Positions 8,772-17,431 of a stretch of 64,000 nucleotides of DNA are shown here, piece after piece. The position numbers and the translations under genes were made by a program. Source of the stretch: Bacteroides pyogenes_A (GTDB lineage Bacteria; Bacteroidota; Bacteroidia; Bacteroidales; Bacteroidaceae); assembly GCF_048595595.1 (NCBI RefSeq), contig NZ_CP184347.1. The stretch is one strand, 5' to 3'. A model generated the notes under the pieces. It was not told where the DNA came from. It saw nothing but the letters and a program-made list of their open reading frames with translations, and did not search any database. The stretch's first letter is position 1. Every line of letters begins with the position of its first letter.

Positions 8772-9046
8772 AGGCGTTGTTTGCACTCCCTTTTGCGGCA
8801 CTCCAGTACGGCTGCCTGTGTGAGTTGTTCGCGGAGCGAGAAGATCTCGGCGTGCATTTCCTTCACTTTCGCGCTGAGGTCGAAATAGTCCTTCAGCACC
8901 TTTTCGAGTTGATCCATCAGAAAGCCGTACTGGTCTTTCACCAGTTCGCTGAATTCTTTCACTTCGCGCGCCATCTCTTCGCGCTTTTTGCGGTTGCCCA
9001 GAAAGGGGAGCACCGCCATGAGCAGGTCGATGATTTTGTTGAACAT
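8768..9046 (-). CDS. Small coiled-coil protein between HU-like gene and amidase
   Basis: This 92-residue protein has a short hydrophobic start (FNKIIDLLMAVLPFLGN), a basic patch (RKKREEM) and a long heptad-rich helix from about residue 25 to 75 (FSELVKDQYGFLMDQLEKVLKDYFDLSAK broken into heptads). It overlaps the amidase start by 4 bp. Position and topology suggest a membrane-associated helper of the amidase, possibly holin- or spanin-like, but no family signature proves this. Similar small genes are common at this spot in Bacteroides modules. Confidence 0.7.
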   Translation of the reverse strand: MFNKIIDLLMAVLPFLGNRKKREEMAREVKEFSELVKDQYGFLMDQLEKVLKDYFDLSAKVKEMHAEIFSLREQLTQAAVLECRKRECKQRL

Positions 9047-9081
9047 GGTTCATGCGTTTTTCAGGTTACGATTACGGTTGG

Positions 9082-9618
9082 TTACAATGCCGGGTCGGGA
9101 GCTTCGGAACCGCCCGGTTTCGGGCCTTCCTGCCCGCTTCCTCCCCCTCCGGGCTTCGTGCCTCCTCCGGAGGTCGACGGCTTGCCCCCTTCGTCTTCTT
9201 TCCCCGCGAGGAGGAAGTCTACGTTGTTTCCGCTGCGGGTGGTCACCAGCCCCGAGTTCACCAGATGCAGCGCCTTGTCGGCGATGAAGCGCACGTTCAC
9301 CCGGCGGATGTTGCGCACGGTGCACTCTTTTTCCGTCTTGGCTCCGGTGCTGCTCAGGGTGATGTGAAACGTGCCCAGTCCTTCGATTTTCACTTTGTCG
9401 CCCCGTGTGAGCGAGAGGCGCAGCTGCTGCACGAAGGCTTCGATGGCGTGCTTCACGTCGCCCGCCGTGAGGGAGGTTCCGGCTTCGATGGCTTCGGCGA
9501 TTTTGTGGATGTTCATCACCCGTACCGTACCCGTTTTCTGGCGGATGTAATACAACATCGGAGAGTCCGGCTTGTGCATGTGTTGCTTGCGTTGGTAGCG
9601 TTCTACTAATACGTTCAT
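9082..9618 (-). CDS. HU-family DNA-binding protein with Gly/Pro-rich tail
   Basis: This 178-residue protein carries an HU/IHF-like fold at about 25-130 (IAEAIEAGTSLTAGDVKHAIEAF, GDKVKIEGLGTFHITL). An N-terminal extension (MNVLVERYQRKQHMHKPDSP) precedes it, and a low-complexity Gly/Pro/Ser tail follows from about 145. This is the long Bacteroidetes HU variant, distinct from the canonical HU at 22311-22589. It is the first gene of an operon with the small coiled-coil gene (35 bp downstream) and the amidase. A strong promoter lies at 9673-9703. Its role is unknown; DNA bending or packaging in an element-like module is a guess. Confidence 0.88.
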   Translation of the reverse strand: MNVLVERYQRKQHMHKPDSPMLYYIRQKTGTVRVMNIHKIAEAIEAGTSLTAGDVKHAIEAFVQQLRLSLTRGDKVKIEGLGTFHITLSSTGAKTEKECTVRNIRRVNVRFIADKALHLVNSGLVTTRSGNNVDFLLAGKEDEGGKPSTSGGGTKPGGGGSGQEGPKPGGSEAPDPAL

Positions 9619-9672
9619 AATGGTAAAAAGTTAAGGTTTAAGTAAAAAAATATTTGTTTGTCTCTTACATTG

Positions 9673-9703
9673 CAAATATACAAAATATAAATCCGAAAGT
9701 CAA
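9673..9703 (-). promoter_or_regulatory. Bacteroides-type promoter of the HU-like/amidase operon
   Basis: On the minus strand TTGA (9703-9700) is followed after 19 bp by TATATTTG (9680-9673), an exact TAnnTTTG -7 box. The predicted transcription start is about 45 bp before the HU-like start codon. Confidence 0.75.
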
Positions 9704-9765
9704 GTAATTTTGAATTTATTTTGTCTGTAAATCGGATTATTTTCTGCTTTTTTTCTGTTTTGTTT

Positions 9766-10396
9766 TTTCAGGGCTTTCGCAGGCTTTTCCGGAGGTTCTG
9801 CCGTCTTGCCTGTTCTGCCGGCATGGGGGTGTTTCGGGAGGCTCCGGCCAGACTGCCTACTGTGCTGCCCCGCTTTTGTCGCGGCTTTCGCAGGCTTTTC
9901 CGGAGGTTCTGCCGTCTTGCCTGTTCTGTCGGCATGGGGGGCGGGAGGCTCCGACCAGACTGCTTACTGTGCTGCCCCGCTTTTGTCGCGGCTTTCGCAG
10001 GCTTTTCCGGAGGTTCTGCCGTCTTGCCTGTTCTGTCGGCATGGGGGGCGGGAGGCTCCGGCTGCCGGCTGTGCTGCCCCGCTTTTATCAGGCTTGCGCA
10101 GACTTTTTCGGAGCTTCTGTCCGCTTGCCTGTTCTGCCGGCATGGGACTGTTTCGGGAGGCTCCGAGAAGACTGCCTACTGTACTGCTCTACTTTTTCAT
10201 GGCTTCCGCAGACTTTTTACGAGATTCTTCTCGCTTGCCTGCCCTGCCGGCATGGGATTGGTTCCGGGGGATGCGGGAAGACTGCCGGCTGTGCTGCCCC
10301 GCTTTTTTCAGGGTTTGCGCAGGCTTTTCCGGAGGTTCTGCCGTCTTGCCTGTTCTGTCGGCATGGGGGTGTTTCGGGAGCCTCCGCCGAACCTCT
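9766..10396. repeat. 101-111-bp tandem repeat past the dnaB-like gene
   Basis: The block GCAGGCTTTTCCGGAGG (or its GCAGACTTTTT variant) recurs with starts at 9781, 9892, 9999, 10100, 10210 and 10321. Periods are 111, 107, 101, 110 and 111. Each unit also holds CTTGCCTGTTCTG and GGCATGGG blocks. The array runs up to the stop codon of the helicase gene and separates it from the HU-like operon. It causes a spurious 658-codon frame on the plus strand. Confidence 0.9.
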
Positions 10397-11764
10397 TCAC
10401 TTCCGTTTTGCGGTGTTTTTCAGCAGGTACTCCATCGGCGGCACATAGTCGGCTATGCGCGTCATCGAAGGGTTGTGGCCGAAGTAGACGTTGCCCGTCT
10501 CGCCGTTTCGCTGCTTGGCTACGATCACCACGCCCAGTCCCTCGGCGGGGTAACCGCTCTCGCGGTCGGCGGCGAGGCGCGCCAGTGCGGGACGGTAGAG
10601 CAGTGTCACGATATCGGCGTCTTGCTCTATGGCCCCGCTCTCGCGCAGGTGGGCGAGTTCGGGACGTCCTCCGGGTCGGTTTTCCGACTCCCTGTTCAAC
10701 TGGCTGAGCAGGATCACCGGCACGTTCAGCTCCTTCGCCAGCAGCTTCGCCTTGCGGGTGGCCTGCGCCACTTCCTGCTCGCGGTTGCGGTTGTTCTGCC
10801 CCGTGCTCATGTCGCAGAGCTGGAGGTAGTCGATGATGATGAGGTCGCACGCCTTGCGGCTTTGCAGCAGTCGTGCGCTTGCCCGCACGCGGTCGATGCT
10901 CATCGAGCTGCTGTCGTCCACGTGTATGGGCAGTCGTGCCAGCGAGGCGGCTGCCGCGCGCGCTTCCGCCATCTCGTGCGGGGCGGCTATTCCCGTGCGC
11001 CAGCGGTAGGGGTTGATGTCGCCCGCGCTCAGCAGCCAGCGGTCGCCCAGCCTTTCGCCCTGCATTTCGAGGCTGTACACCGCCACGGCATGCCCCGCTT
11101 CCGCCGCGCTGCGGGCGAGGTGAAGGGCGAAGGCGGTTTTCCCCACCGACGGGCGTGCGGCGATTACGATGAGTTCGCCGTTCTGCCAGCCCGACGTCAT
11201 CCGGTCGAGATCCTTCAGCCCCGTGGGGATGCCCGTCACCCCGTTGGCACTCTTCGCCGCGCGTCCTTCGGCTTCCGCCATGGTATCCTCCATCAGGCAT
11301 TGCATGTCGCGCATGCGGTCGGCGGTGCGCGCTTCGCCTTCGAGCCGATCGAGCAGTCCGCGCGCGTCGGTCAGCACGTCGTCGATGTCCATCGTTTCGT
11401 CCATGGCGCAGGCGAGCAGCTTGTTGAGCCCTGTCACCGTCTCGCGCCTGATGAACTTCTGGTGCAGGATGCGGGCGTGGAATTCGAGGTGCGCCGAGCT
11501 GGCCACTTTGCTGCTCAGCTGCACGATGCCGTAGGGTCCGCCCGCTTCGTCGAGCTTTCCGCGTCGGGCCAGTTCCTCCTTCACGGTGAGTATGTCGATT
11601 TGGATTCCCGCGTGGTGCATGGCCAGCAGTGTGGAGTAGATGATGCTGTGGCGGGGGATGTAAAACATTTCAGGTCGCAGCCTGTCGGCTACCATCGGCA
11701 TGGCGGTGCGCTCGATGAGGCACGCGCCTATGACGGCTTCTTCAATTTCGGTTTCGTGATACAT
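10397..11764 (-). CDS. DnaB-like replicative helicase (accessory copy)
   Basis: This 455-residue protein has the full DnaB plan: an N-terminal domain (about 1-100), a linker, then a RecA-like helicase domain with Walker A ARPSVGKT (203-210), Walker B DLIIIDYLQL (307-316) and the later QLNRESENR and RESGAIEQDAD motifs. DnaB helicases are hexameric 5'-3' helicases at replication forks. Its place behind a small replication protein and a DUF4248 gene, and its distance from normal dnaB neighbours, suggest an element- or prophage-type helicase rather than the housekeeping one. It starts 27 bp past the stop of the replication protein gene and is probably cotranscribed with it. Confidence 0.9.
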   Translation of the reverse strand: MYHETEIEEAVIGACLIERTAMPMVADRLRPEMFYIPRHSIIYSTLLAMHHAGIQIDILTVKEELARRGKLDEAGGPYGIVQLSSKVASSAHLEFHARILHQKFIRRETVTGLNKLLACAMDETMDIDDVLTDARGLLDRLEGEARTADRMRDMQCLMEDTMAEAEGRAAKSANGVTGIPTGLKDLDRMTSGWQNGELIVIAARPSVGKTAFALHLARSAAEAGHAVAVYSLEMQGERLGDRWLLSAGDINPYRWRTGIAAPHEMAEARAAAASLARLPIHVDDSSSMSIDRVRASARLLQSRKACDLIIIDYLQLCDMSTGQNNRNREQEVAQATRKAKLLAKELNVPVILLSQLNRESENRPGGRPELAHLRESGAIEQDADIVTLLYRPALARLAADRESGYPAEGLGVVIVAKQRNGETGNVYFGHNPSMTRIADYVPPMEYLLKNTAKRK

Positions 11765-11791
11765 GTTTGTTTGTTTTTTTAGTTGGTTGAT

Positions 11792-12430
11792 TTAAGATAT
11801 AAATTTGTCGTATTCGTTCAGATAGGCTTTGTTCGACAGGTAGTTGCACGCCCTGAGGGTGAATTGCGTGTCGGTGAGGTGGTAGTAATACTCCTCGATG
11901 CGTTCGATGGCGAGTTTCTGCTCCTTTGCGGGCAGTTTTTTCCATTCGCGCTGTGCTTTTCCGATGTTCTCTTTCGGCAGCAGGGTGATGCGGTGGTATT
12001 CGTCCCAGAATATCCGGAAGCGTTCGTCGGTGGCGCTCCTGTGCTCTTTGTATGCGGCGGTGTTGCCCGTCCAGCGGTCGTACTCGTTGATGCGGATGTG
12101 CAGGATGTTGCGGTTTTCGCGGTGGTCGATCAGCTCGATAATTCCGCTTCTGCTGAGCTTGCTGATGAAGCGGAACGTTCGCGACACCGGCCACCCGAAC
12201 ACCTTGCTCCAGTCGCGGTAGCTGTACAGACTTTCGCCGCGCCGGCACACGATGTCCTTGTTTGTCCCCGTGTCTGTTTTGATGTCGGTGTAGTTCACCT
12301 TCATCAGCATTTTCAGGAAAGCCTCGAAGTCCCCGTCCTGACGGGCGGATTTGTCGTTGAATTTTTGCAGCATGAGTTTCGGAATGATGAGATAGCCGTG
12401 TTTCAGTATTTCCGGATTGATGTTTTCCAT
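11792..12430 (-). CDS. Replication-initiation-like protein with winged-helix region
   Basis: The start MENINPEILKHG (212 residues) is preferred; a 12-codon longer start exists. The first half shows a winged-helix pattern (YSYRDWSKVFGWPVSRTFRFISKLSRSGIIELI). The C-terminal half is charged and helical (RFRIFWDEYHRITLLP, EEYYYHLTDTQFTLRACNYLSNKAY), resembling phage replisome organisers and DnaD/DnaT-type helicase loaders. It lies directly upstream of the DnaB-like helicase, the usual loader-helicase order in phages. A loader or initiator role is an inference from context and fold pattern. Confidence 0.65.
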   Translation of the reverse strand: MENINPEILKHGYLIIPKLMLQKFNDKSARQDGDFEAFLKMLMKVNYTDIKTDTGTNKDIVCRRGESLYSYRDWSKVFGWPVSRTFRFISKLSRSGIIELIDHRENRNILHIRINEYDRWTGNTAAYKEHRSATDERFRIFWDEYHRITLLPKENIGKAQREWKKLPAKEQKLAIERIEEYYYHLTDTQFTLRACNYLSNKAYLNEYDKFIS

Positions 12431-12629
12431 AAGTGTTTTTAAAGTATTGATTTCGGTATGCCGCAAAGATATATCATCGGAAATCTTTTGTCAATACCCT
12501 CCAGACGCGTTTGGACTCGTTCGGACTCAGATGGACTCGACCGGACTCAGATGGACTTAAATAATCCGACATGGGTGTGGTCGCATACCGAAGTTTTCGG
12601 CGATAAGGAAGAGTTGTTGCTTCGCTCCG

Positions 12630-12800
12630 AAGCGGGGAGGGGGAACTTTTGCCCGGGGCGGGGAGGGAGCTTTCATTTGGGAGGGGGAACTTTTGCCCGG
12701 AGCGGGGAGGGAGCTTTCATTTGGGAGAGGGAACTTTTGCCCGGAGCGGGGAGGGAGCTTTCATTTGAGAGGGGAAAATTTTCGCCCCGAAGCGGAGGAG
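12630..12800. repeat. 44-bp tandem repeat
   Basis: GGAACTTTTGCCCGG recurs at 12642, 12686 and 12730 with a degenerate fourth copy near 12773 (period 44). Each unit also carries GGGGAGGGAGCTTTCATTTG. It is one of three different arrays in the gap between the DUF4248 gene and the replication gene. Just upstream, at 12510-12555, is a short GGACTCAGATGGACTCG duplication. Confidence 0.9.
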
Positions 12801-12884
12801 GGTGAGAGTCTCTTTCGGGAGCAAACAAAGTCTCCGTAAAGCAAAAACAGGACTTCTGTAAGGCGAAAACAGAGCTTTTGCCGG

Positions 12885-13030
12885 ACATGAAAAAGGGTGG
12901 GTAATAAGCGAAACGACTGTTCGGGTTGATAGCGCATCTTCTTCTTTTCGGCATGAAAAAGGGCGGGCAATAAGCGAAACGACTGTTCGGGTTGGTAGCG
13001 CATTTTCTCCTTTTCGGGGTGAAAAAACGC
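12885..13030. repeat. 66-bp two-copy repeat
   Basis: TAAGCGAAACGACTGTTCGG recurs at 12905 and 12971 (66 bp apart). The flanking blocks GTAGCGCAT and TGAAAAAGGG are also shared. It has no coding features. Confidence 0.85.
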
Positions 13031-13299
13031 CTGCGAAAAGTGGAACGCCAAGTGGAACGCTTTTTTGAGCTCGTAACGATCTGTTTGATTGTTGATTACG
13101 AGGGTTTCGTAGTTTGGGGTGGAACGCTTTGCGGAACACTTAATAATATAAAGAAATAATAATAATATATTTTTAAAAAAATATATTCTGAACGATTTTC
13201 GCATTTTCGGTCGTTTTTCGCTCCGGCCTTTCCTGCTTTTTTGCCGCTCTCCCGCGGCACGTTTTCCCGCTTCGCGTCACACGGCGCTTCGCTCCGGCG

Positions 13300-13390
13300 A
13301 ATGCAACATTCCACTCCGGCAAGCACAACATTCCACTCCGGCAAGCACAGCATTCCATTCCGGCAAGCACAACATCCCATTCCCGCAATC
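13300..13390. repeat. 22-bp tandem repeat
   Basis: About four copies of a 22-bp unit built on CATTCCACTCCGGCAAGCAC lie between the 66-bp repeat and the DUF4248 gene. The rest of 12431-13573 shows no gene. A GC-rich segment at 13425-13570 includes GATGCCGCTCTTGCAGCATC, which can form a hairpin. Confidence 0.88.
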
Positions 13391-13573
13391 GAAACCCTGT
13401 TTCCGTAAAGGGACAGCTCCCGCGATGCCGCTCTTGCAGCATCGCGGGAGCTGCCTCCCCTGCCTCTTCCTTGCGGGGCCCCCTCCGCCAACGGCATTGC
13501 CGCACGTCCCCGCCTCTCGAGGCAGGGCACAACCGTCTGCGGCGCAGCCGCCCTTGCTTGAGGGCGGGACGCT

Positions 13574-13828
13574 TTACGTCAGAGTGAGCCGCATCTTCGG
13601 CATCCCCCAGTGCTTGTAGATGATGCGTTGCATCTCCGGACTCAGCATGGTGGTTTGCATCGTGTAGTGCGCCGCCTCCAGTTCCGCTCTCAACACTGCA
13701 TTCTTCTGAATGTCTTTGCGCATTCTCTTTGCTGAGGCGCTGGTGGTCGCATAGTTCGGAAAGTACTCTTTGGCCAATTCCGAAAATGGCTTGAAGCCAT
13801 TGATCTCATAAGTTGTTAATGTTTTCAT
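13574..13828 (-). CDS. DUF4248 family protein
   Basis: This 84-residue protein (MKTLTTYEINGFKPFSELAK) matches the DUF4248 pattern: Y-G-F-KPFSELA-YFP near the start, a mid-section with SASAKRMRKDI, and a conserved C-terminal stretch around SPEMQRIIYKHWG. In Bacteroides these small proteins commonly begin modules that also hold a helicase or primase, an HU-like protein and an amidase, exactly the order found here on this strand. The function is unknown; the segment SASAKRMRKDIQ may be a helix-turn-helix-like DNA contact. AT-rich DNA with a TATTTTTG -7-like box lies upstream at 13908-13915. Confidence 0.82.
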   Translation of the reverse strand: MKTLTTYEINGFKPFSELAKEYFPNYATTSASAKRMRKDIQKNAVLRAELEAAHYTMQTTMLSPEMQRIIYKHWGMPKMRLTLT

Positions 13829-14339
13829 ATTGTTTTTACTTAATATATTAAAAATATATGTATAAAGAATTTGTATATTTTCATTACTTTATTGATAATA
13901 CTTGGCAAAAATATAATAAAAAACGATAATTTGATGTTTTAATCATATTATTTTTTTTTACTATATTTTCTTTGTTTATATTTCAGAATTATTACTTTTT
14001 GTTATACAGTGTTTTCATTGGATAAATGTATTTTATTTTTATCTTACGAAACCCTTACTTTTCTTCAACGCTTAACGATAAACGCTGAAAAATGTACCGG
14101 ATTGTTGCACAATTGTTTTTTTTATTGATTGTTCTAAACAAAAGAGTTTCTTTATTTGTTCTTTCTCTGCGACGCGTTACTTCTATGATACGCCGTGCCG
14201 GAATCGAAGATAACGGCACGGGTCGCCAAACACGCCAAAACACCCCTATTGAAATTATTGAGCTATTTTTTGCAATTTTTTATATTATAGAGATAAATAA
14301 AATGCTTATTGCTAAACTTAACTGATTAATTTTTTTAAA
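13829..14339. other. AT-rich divergent control region with hairpin
   Basis: This 511-bp region between the divergent DUF4248 and collagen-like genes is strikingly AT-rich and contains no convincing gene. CCGTGCCG (14193-14200) pairs with CGGCACGG (14214-14221) in the leader of the collagen-like gene. No inverted-repeat pair typical of an invertible promoter was found by eye. Confidence 0.5.
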
Positions 14340-17300
14340 ATGAGAAGTAAACAAACGTTTTTTCTATCAATAATCGGGGGATTGTTGATAGGGTTAGTGG
14401 CATCCTGCACGGATGTAGACATTATGATGCCGAAAGGGCCGAAAGGGGACGCGGGACTTTCAGCATACGACATCTGGAAGCAGAAAGTGGCCGACGGAAC
14501 CATCGACTGGCCGAAGAACGAAGTGGAAGTGACCGACTTCTTCAAGTACCTCAAGGGTAAAGACGGCGTAGACGGCATAGACGGCAAGAGTGCCTACGAA
14601 GTGTGGAAAGAGCAGATAGCCAAGGGCGACGTGGACGATCCGCACAATCCCGGCAAGAAATGGGATCCGAAGAAGAACAGCGTAGCTGACTTCTGGAAAT
14701 TCCTGACCGGAGCCTCCGGCGAGAACGGGCAGACCCCGCGCATCGGCGACAACGGCAACTGGTGGATAGGCGACGTGGATACCAAGATTCCCGCACGCGG
14801 CCCTGAGGGCAAACCGGGAGAGCCCGGCAAGGATGCGGAACCTCCTGTGGTGACCATCGGCGACAACGGCAACTGGTTCATCAACGGCAAAGACACCGGC
14901 AAACCTTCGAAGGGTGCTGACGGCAAGATGCCTACTGTGACCATCGGCGACAATGGCAACTGGTTCGTCAACGGCAAAGACACCGGAAAGAAAGCGGTGG
15001 GTGAAGACGGCAAAGCTCCCGAAGTAGTCATCGGCGACAACGGCAACTGGTTCATCAACGGCAAAGACACCGGCAAACCGGCTTACGGAAAAGAAGGCAA
15101 ACCGGCTGCTGACGGCAAGAACGGCAAGAGCGCATACGAACTCTGGAAAGAGGAAATAGCCAAAGGAAAAACACCCGATCCGCACAACCCCGGAGCGATG
15201 TGGGATCCTAAGAAAGATACTGTGGCCGACTTCTGGCAATTCCTACGCGGTGCCGACGGCAAAGACGGTAAGGACGCATACGAAGTATGGAAGGAAAAAG
15301 TACTCGACGGCACGATCGACTGGCCGAAAGATAAAGTGGAAGTGACCGACTTCTTCAAGTACCTCAAGGGTAAAGACGGCGTAGACGGCATAGACGGCAA
15401 GAGTGCCTACGAAGTGTGGAAAGAGCAGATAGCCAAGGGCGACGTGGACGATCCGCACAATCCCGGCAAGAAATGGGATCCGAAGAAGAATACGGTATCC
15501 GACTTCTGGAAATTCCTGACCGGAGCCTCCGGCGAGAACGGGCAGACCCCGCGCATCGGCGACAACGGCAACTGGTGGATAGGCGACGTGGATACCAAGA
15601 TTCCCGCACGCGGCCCTGAGGGCAAACCGGGAGAGCCCGGCAAGGATGCGGAACCTCCTGTGGTGACCATCGGCGACAACGGCAACTGGTTCATCAACGG
15701 CAAAGACACCGGCAAACCTTCGAAGGGTGCTGACGGCAAGATGCCTACCGTGACCATCGGCGACAACGGCAACTGGTTCGTCAACGGCAAAGACACCGGA
15801 AAGAAAGCGGTGGGTGAAGACGGCAAAGCTCCCGAAGTAGTTATCGGCGACAACGGCAACTGGTTCATCAACGGCAAAGACACCGGCAAACCAGCTTACG
15901 GAAAAGAAGGCAAACCGGGTGCTGACGGCAAGAACGGCAAGAGCGCATACGAACTCTGGAAAGAGGAAATAGCCAAAGGAAAAACACCCGATCCGCACAA
16001 CCCCGGAGCGATGTGGGATCCTAAGAAAGATACTGTGGCCGACTTCTGGCAATTCCTACGCGGTAAAGACGGTGAAGACGGAATAGGAGGAGATACCTCC
16101 GCCGAGAATGAACCCATCACCATTATTATCGGGAAGTTCAACGTGATACCGCAGTACTCGAACTCAGATTTGCAGGAGTATGTCATTCCCAGCGACGGGT
16201 CGGTCTTATTCCAAGTGTACGACAAGGAAGGCAAAGCCGCGCCGGCAGGCTCCGTAGTGAAAGGATTGCCCGGTTTGCCCGCCGACCTTACGTTCAATAC
16301 GGATGCGAAGGGACAGTTTAAAGTTCCGATGGACAAACTGCCCAACCTGAAGAAGCTCAAAGAACGGAAAGGCGTGACGACAAGCGTCACCATCGGCGGA
16401 GTGACCGAAGCATCGGCCGAAAACACACTCGTGCCCAACCGCATCAACGTGAAAGCGGAGCTGATCAAAGTAACGCCTTACTATTACAATCCGGATAAGG
16501 GATACGAACCGGTGGTGGTCATCACCTACAGGGTGCAGTGTCAGGTGAACGGCCAATGGAAAGCTTATCCTTCCGAAATCGCCGAACCCGGATTCAGGGT
16601 CGCAACGGTGAAAAACGCCGATCAGCCGGTGGAAGCAGCCAATGTGGAGATGAGCGAAACAGTGGATAAATGGAACAGATACCACGATAAGGAGAAGAAA
16701 CAGGTGTCAGTCATACGACCCTACATCCTCACCGAAAGGGAGAAAAAGTATATTGCTACGCCCGAAGGAGCGAAAGACGAGCTCAAAGAATTCCAGTGGG
16801 ACGGCAAGAAGAAATACGTCACCCTTGTGTTCGGAGACGGCAACGGGGCTTCCAACGACTACGGCCACGTGGTATATCCCGAAGAGAAAGTCTACTCGCC
16901 GGAGATCAATCCGATATGCGACCTGAAGAACGTGAAGATAGAAGTGAAACACGGAGAATCCACCCTCTGGGGCGAGTTTGACGTGAATCAGCTCGGCGAA
17001 TTCTATCCGGTGGAAGCCTTCGTGAAAGACAAGGCGAAACGCATCTGGAACCCTGTGGGTGAAAAGAAACCGGCAAGCGAGCTTCCGAAAGACTTCAATT
17101 TCATGATTATGATGAGCATGAGCCACTCAGGCAGCGGAGGTCTGACAAGCAGCTATTCCAACTATCCGATCTTTACTAAGAACAGCCGCTTCACATTGGT
17201 AAGCGCGTATCCGAAGAACTATGTGGAGCTGCAGGGTGGTAGCGAATATGCCAAATATTACAGAGGGCGCAAAGCGTACAACTTCGTACAGGATGCTTAT

Positions 17301-17387
17301 TGGAATTATATCTTGGAAGATTATAACACCAAAGAAGGGCTTATGGTTGTTCCCCAAGGATATATACCGACAGACTGGATGAAGTAA
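14340..17387 (+). CDS. Large collagen-like repetitive surface lipoprotein
   Basis: This 1015-residue protein has a lipoprotein signal (MRSKQTFFLSIIGG, lipobox LVAS|C at residue 23). A GPKGPKGDAG collagen-like stretch leads into two near-identical 271-residue repeats, encoded at 14461-15273 and 15274-16086. Each repeat holds SAYxxWK modules followed by W/F-rich DFFKYLKG or DFWKFLTG ends. Each also has three copies of an IGDNGNWFxNGKDTGK unit joined by G-x-D/E-G collagen-like links. A unique C-terminal domain of about 430 residues follows (from about 585). Lipoproteins of this kind are surface exposed in Bacteroides, and a binding or adhesive role is plausible but unproven. The OmpA-family gene starts 44 bp downstream and is probably in the same operon. 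Confidence 0.85.
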   Translation: MRSKQTFFLSIIGGLLIGLVASCTDVDIMMPKGPKGDAGLSAYDIWKQKVADGTIDWPKNEVEVTDFFKYLKGKDGVDGIDGKSAYEVWKEQIAKGDVDDPHNPGKKWDPKKNSVADFWKFLTGASGENGQTPRIGDNGNWWIGDVDTKIPARGPEGKPGEPGKDAEPPVVTIGDNGNWFINGKDTGKPSKGADGKMPTVTIGDNGNWFVNGKDTGKKAVGEDGKAPEVVIGDNGNWFINGKDTGKPAYGKEGKPAADGKNGKSAYELWKEEIAKGKTPDPHNPGAMWDPKKDTVADFWQFLRGADGKDGKDAYEVWKEKVLDGTIDWPKDKVEVTDFFKYLKGKDGVDGIDGKSAYEVWKEQIAKGDVDDPHNPGKKWDPKKNTVSDFWKFLTGASGENGQTPRIGDNGNWWIGDVDTKIPARGPEGKPGEPGKDAEPPVVTIGDNGNWFINGKDTGKPSKGADGKMPTVTIGDNGNWFVNGKDTGKKAVGEDGKAPEVVIGDNGNWFINGKDTGKPAYGKEGKPGADGKNGKSAYELWKEEIAKGKTPDPHNPGAMWDPKKDTVADFWQFLRGKDGEDGIGGDTSAENEPITIIIGKFNVIPQYSNSDLQEYVIPSDGSVLFQVYDKEGKAAPAGSVVKGLPGLPADLTFNTDAKGQFKVPMDKLPNLKKLKERKGVTTSVTIGGVTEASAENTLVPNRINVKAELIKVTPYYYNPDKGYEPVVVITYRVQCQVNGQWKAYPSEIAEPGFRVATVKNADQPVEAANVEMSETVDKWNRYHDKEKKQVSVIRPYILTEREKKYIATPEGAKDELKEFQWDGKKKYVTLVFGDGNGASNDYGHVVYPEEKVYSPEINPICDLKNVKIEVKHGESTLWGEFDVNQLGEFYPVEAFVKDKAKRIWNPVGEKKPASELPKDFNFMIMMSMSHSGSGGLTSSYSNYPIFTKNSRFTLVSAYPKNYVELQGGSEYAKYYRGRKAYNFVQDAYWNYILEDYNTKEGLMVVPQGYIPTDWMK
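14461..16086 (+). repeat. Tandem 813-bp coding duplication
   Basis: Two 813-bp copies (271 codons each) lie head to tail, starting at 14461 and 15274. Long stretches are identical at the nucleotide level, for example the block around GGTAAAGACGGCGTAGACGG at 14553 and 15366. Differences are few and partly synonymous. The frame is kept, so recombination would add or remove whole modules. Confidence 0.93.
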
Positions 17388-17431
17388 AAAAACGCGAGAG
17401 TGAATAAAGTTCTAACGAAAACAATATTCAA

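Noticed and set aside
9721..11782. 658-codon and 328-codon plus-strand frames over the helicase region
   Set aside because: They run antisense to the clear DnaB-like gene and through the 101-111-bp array; composition matches shadow translation of high-GC coding DNA.
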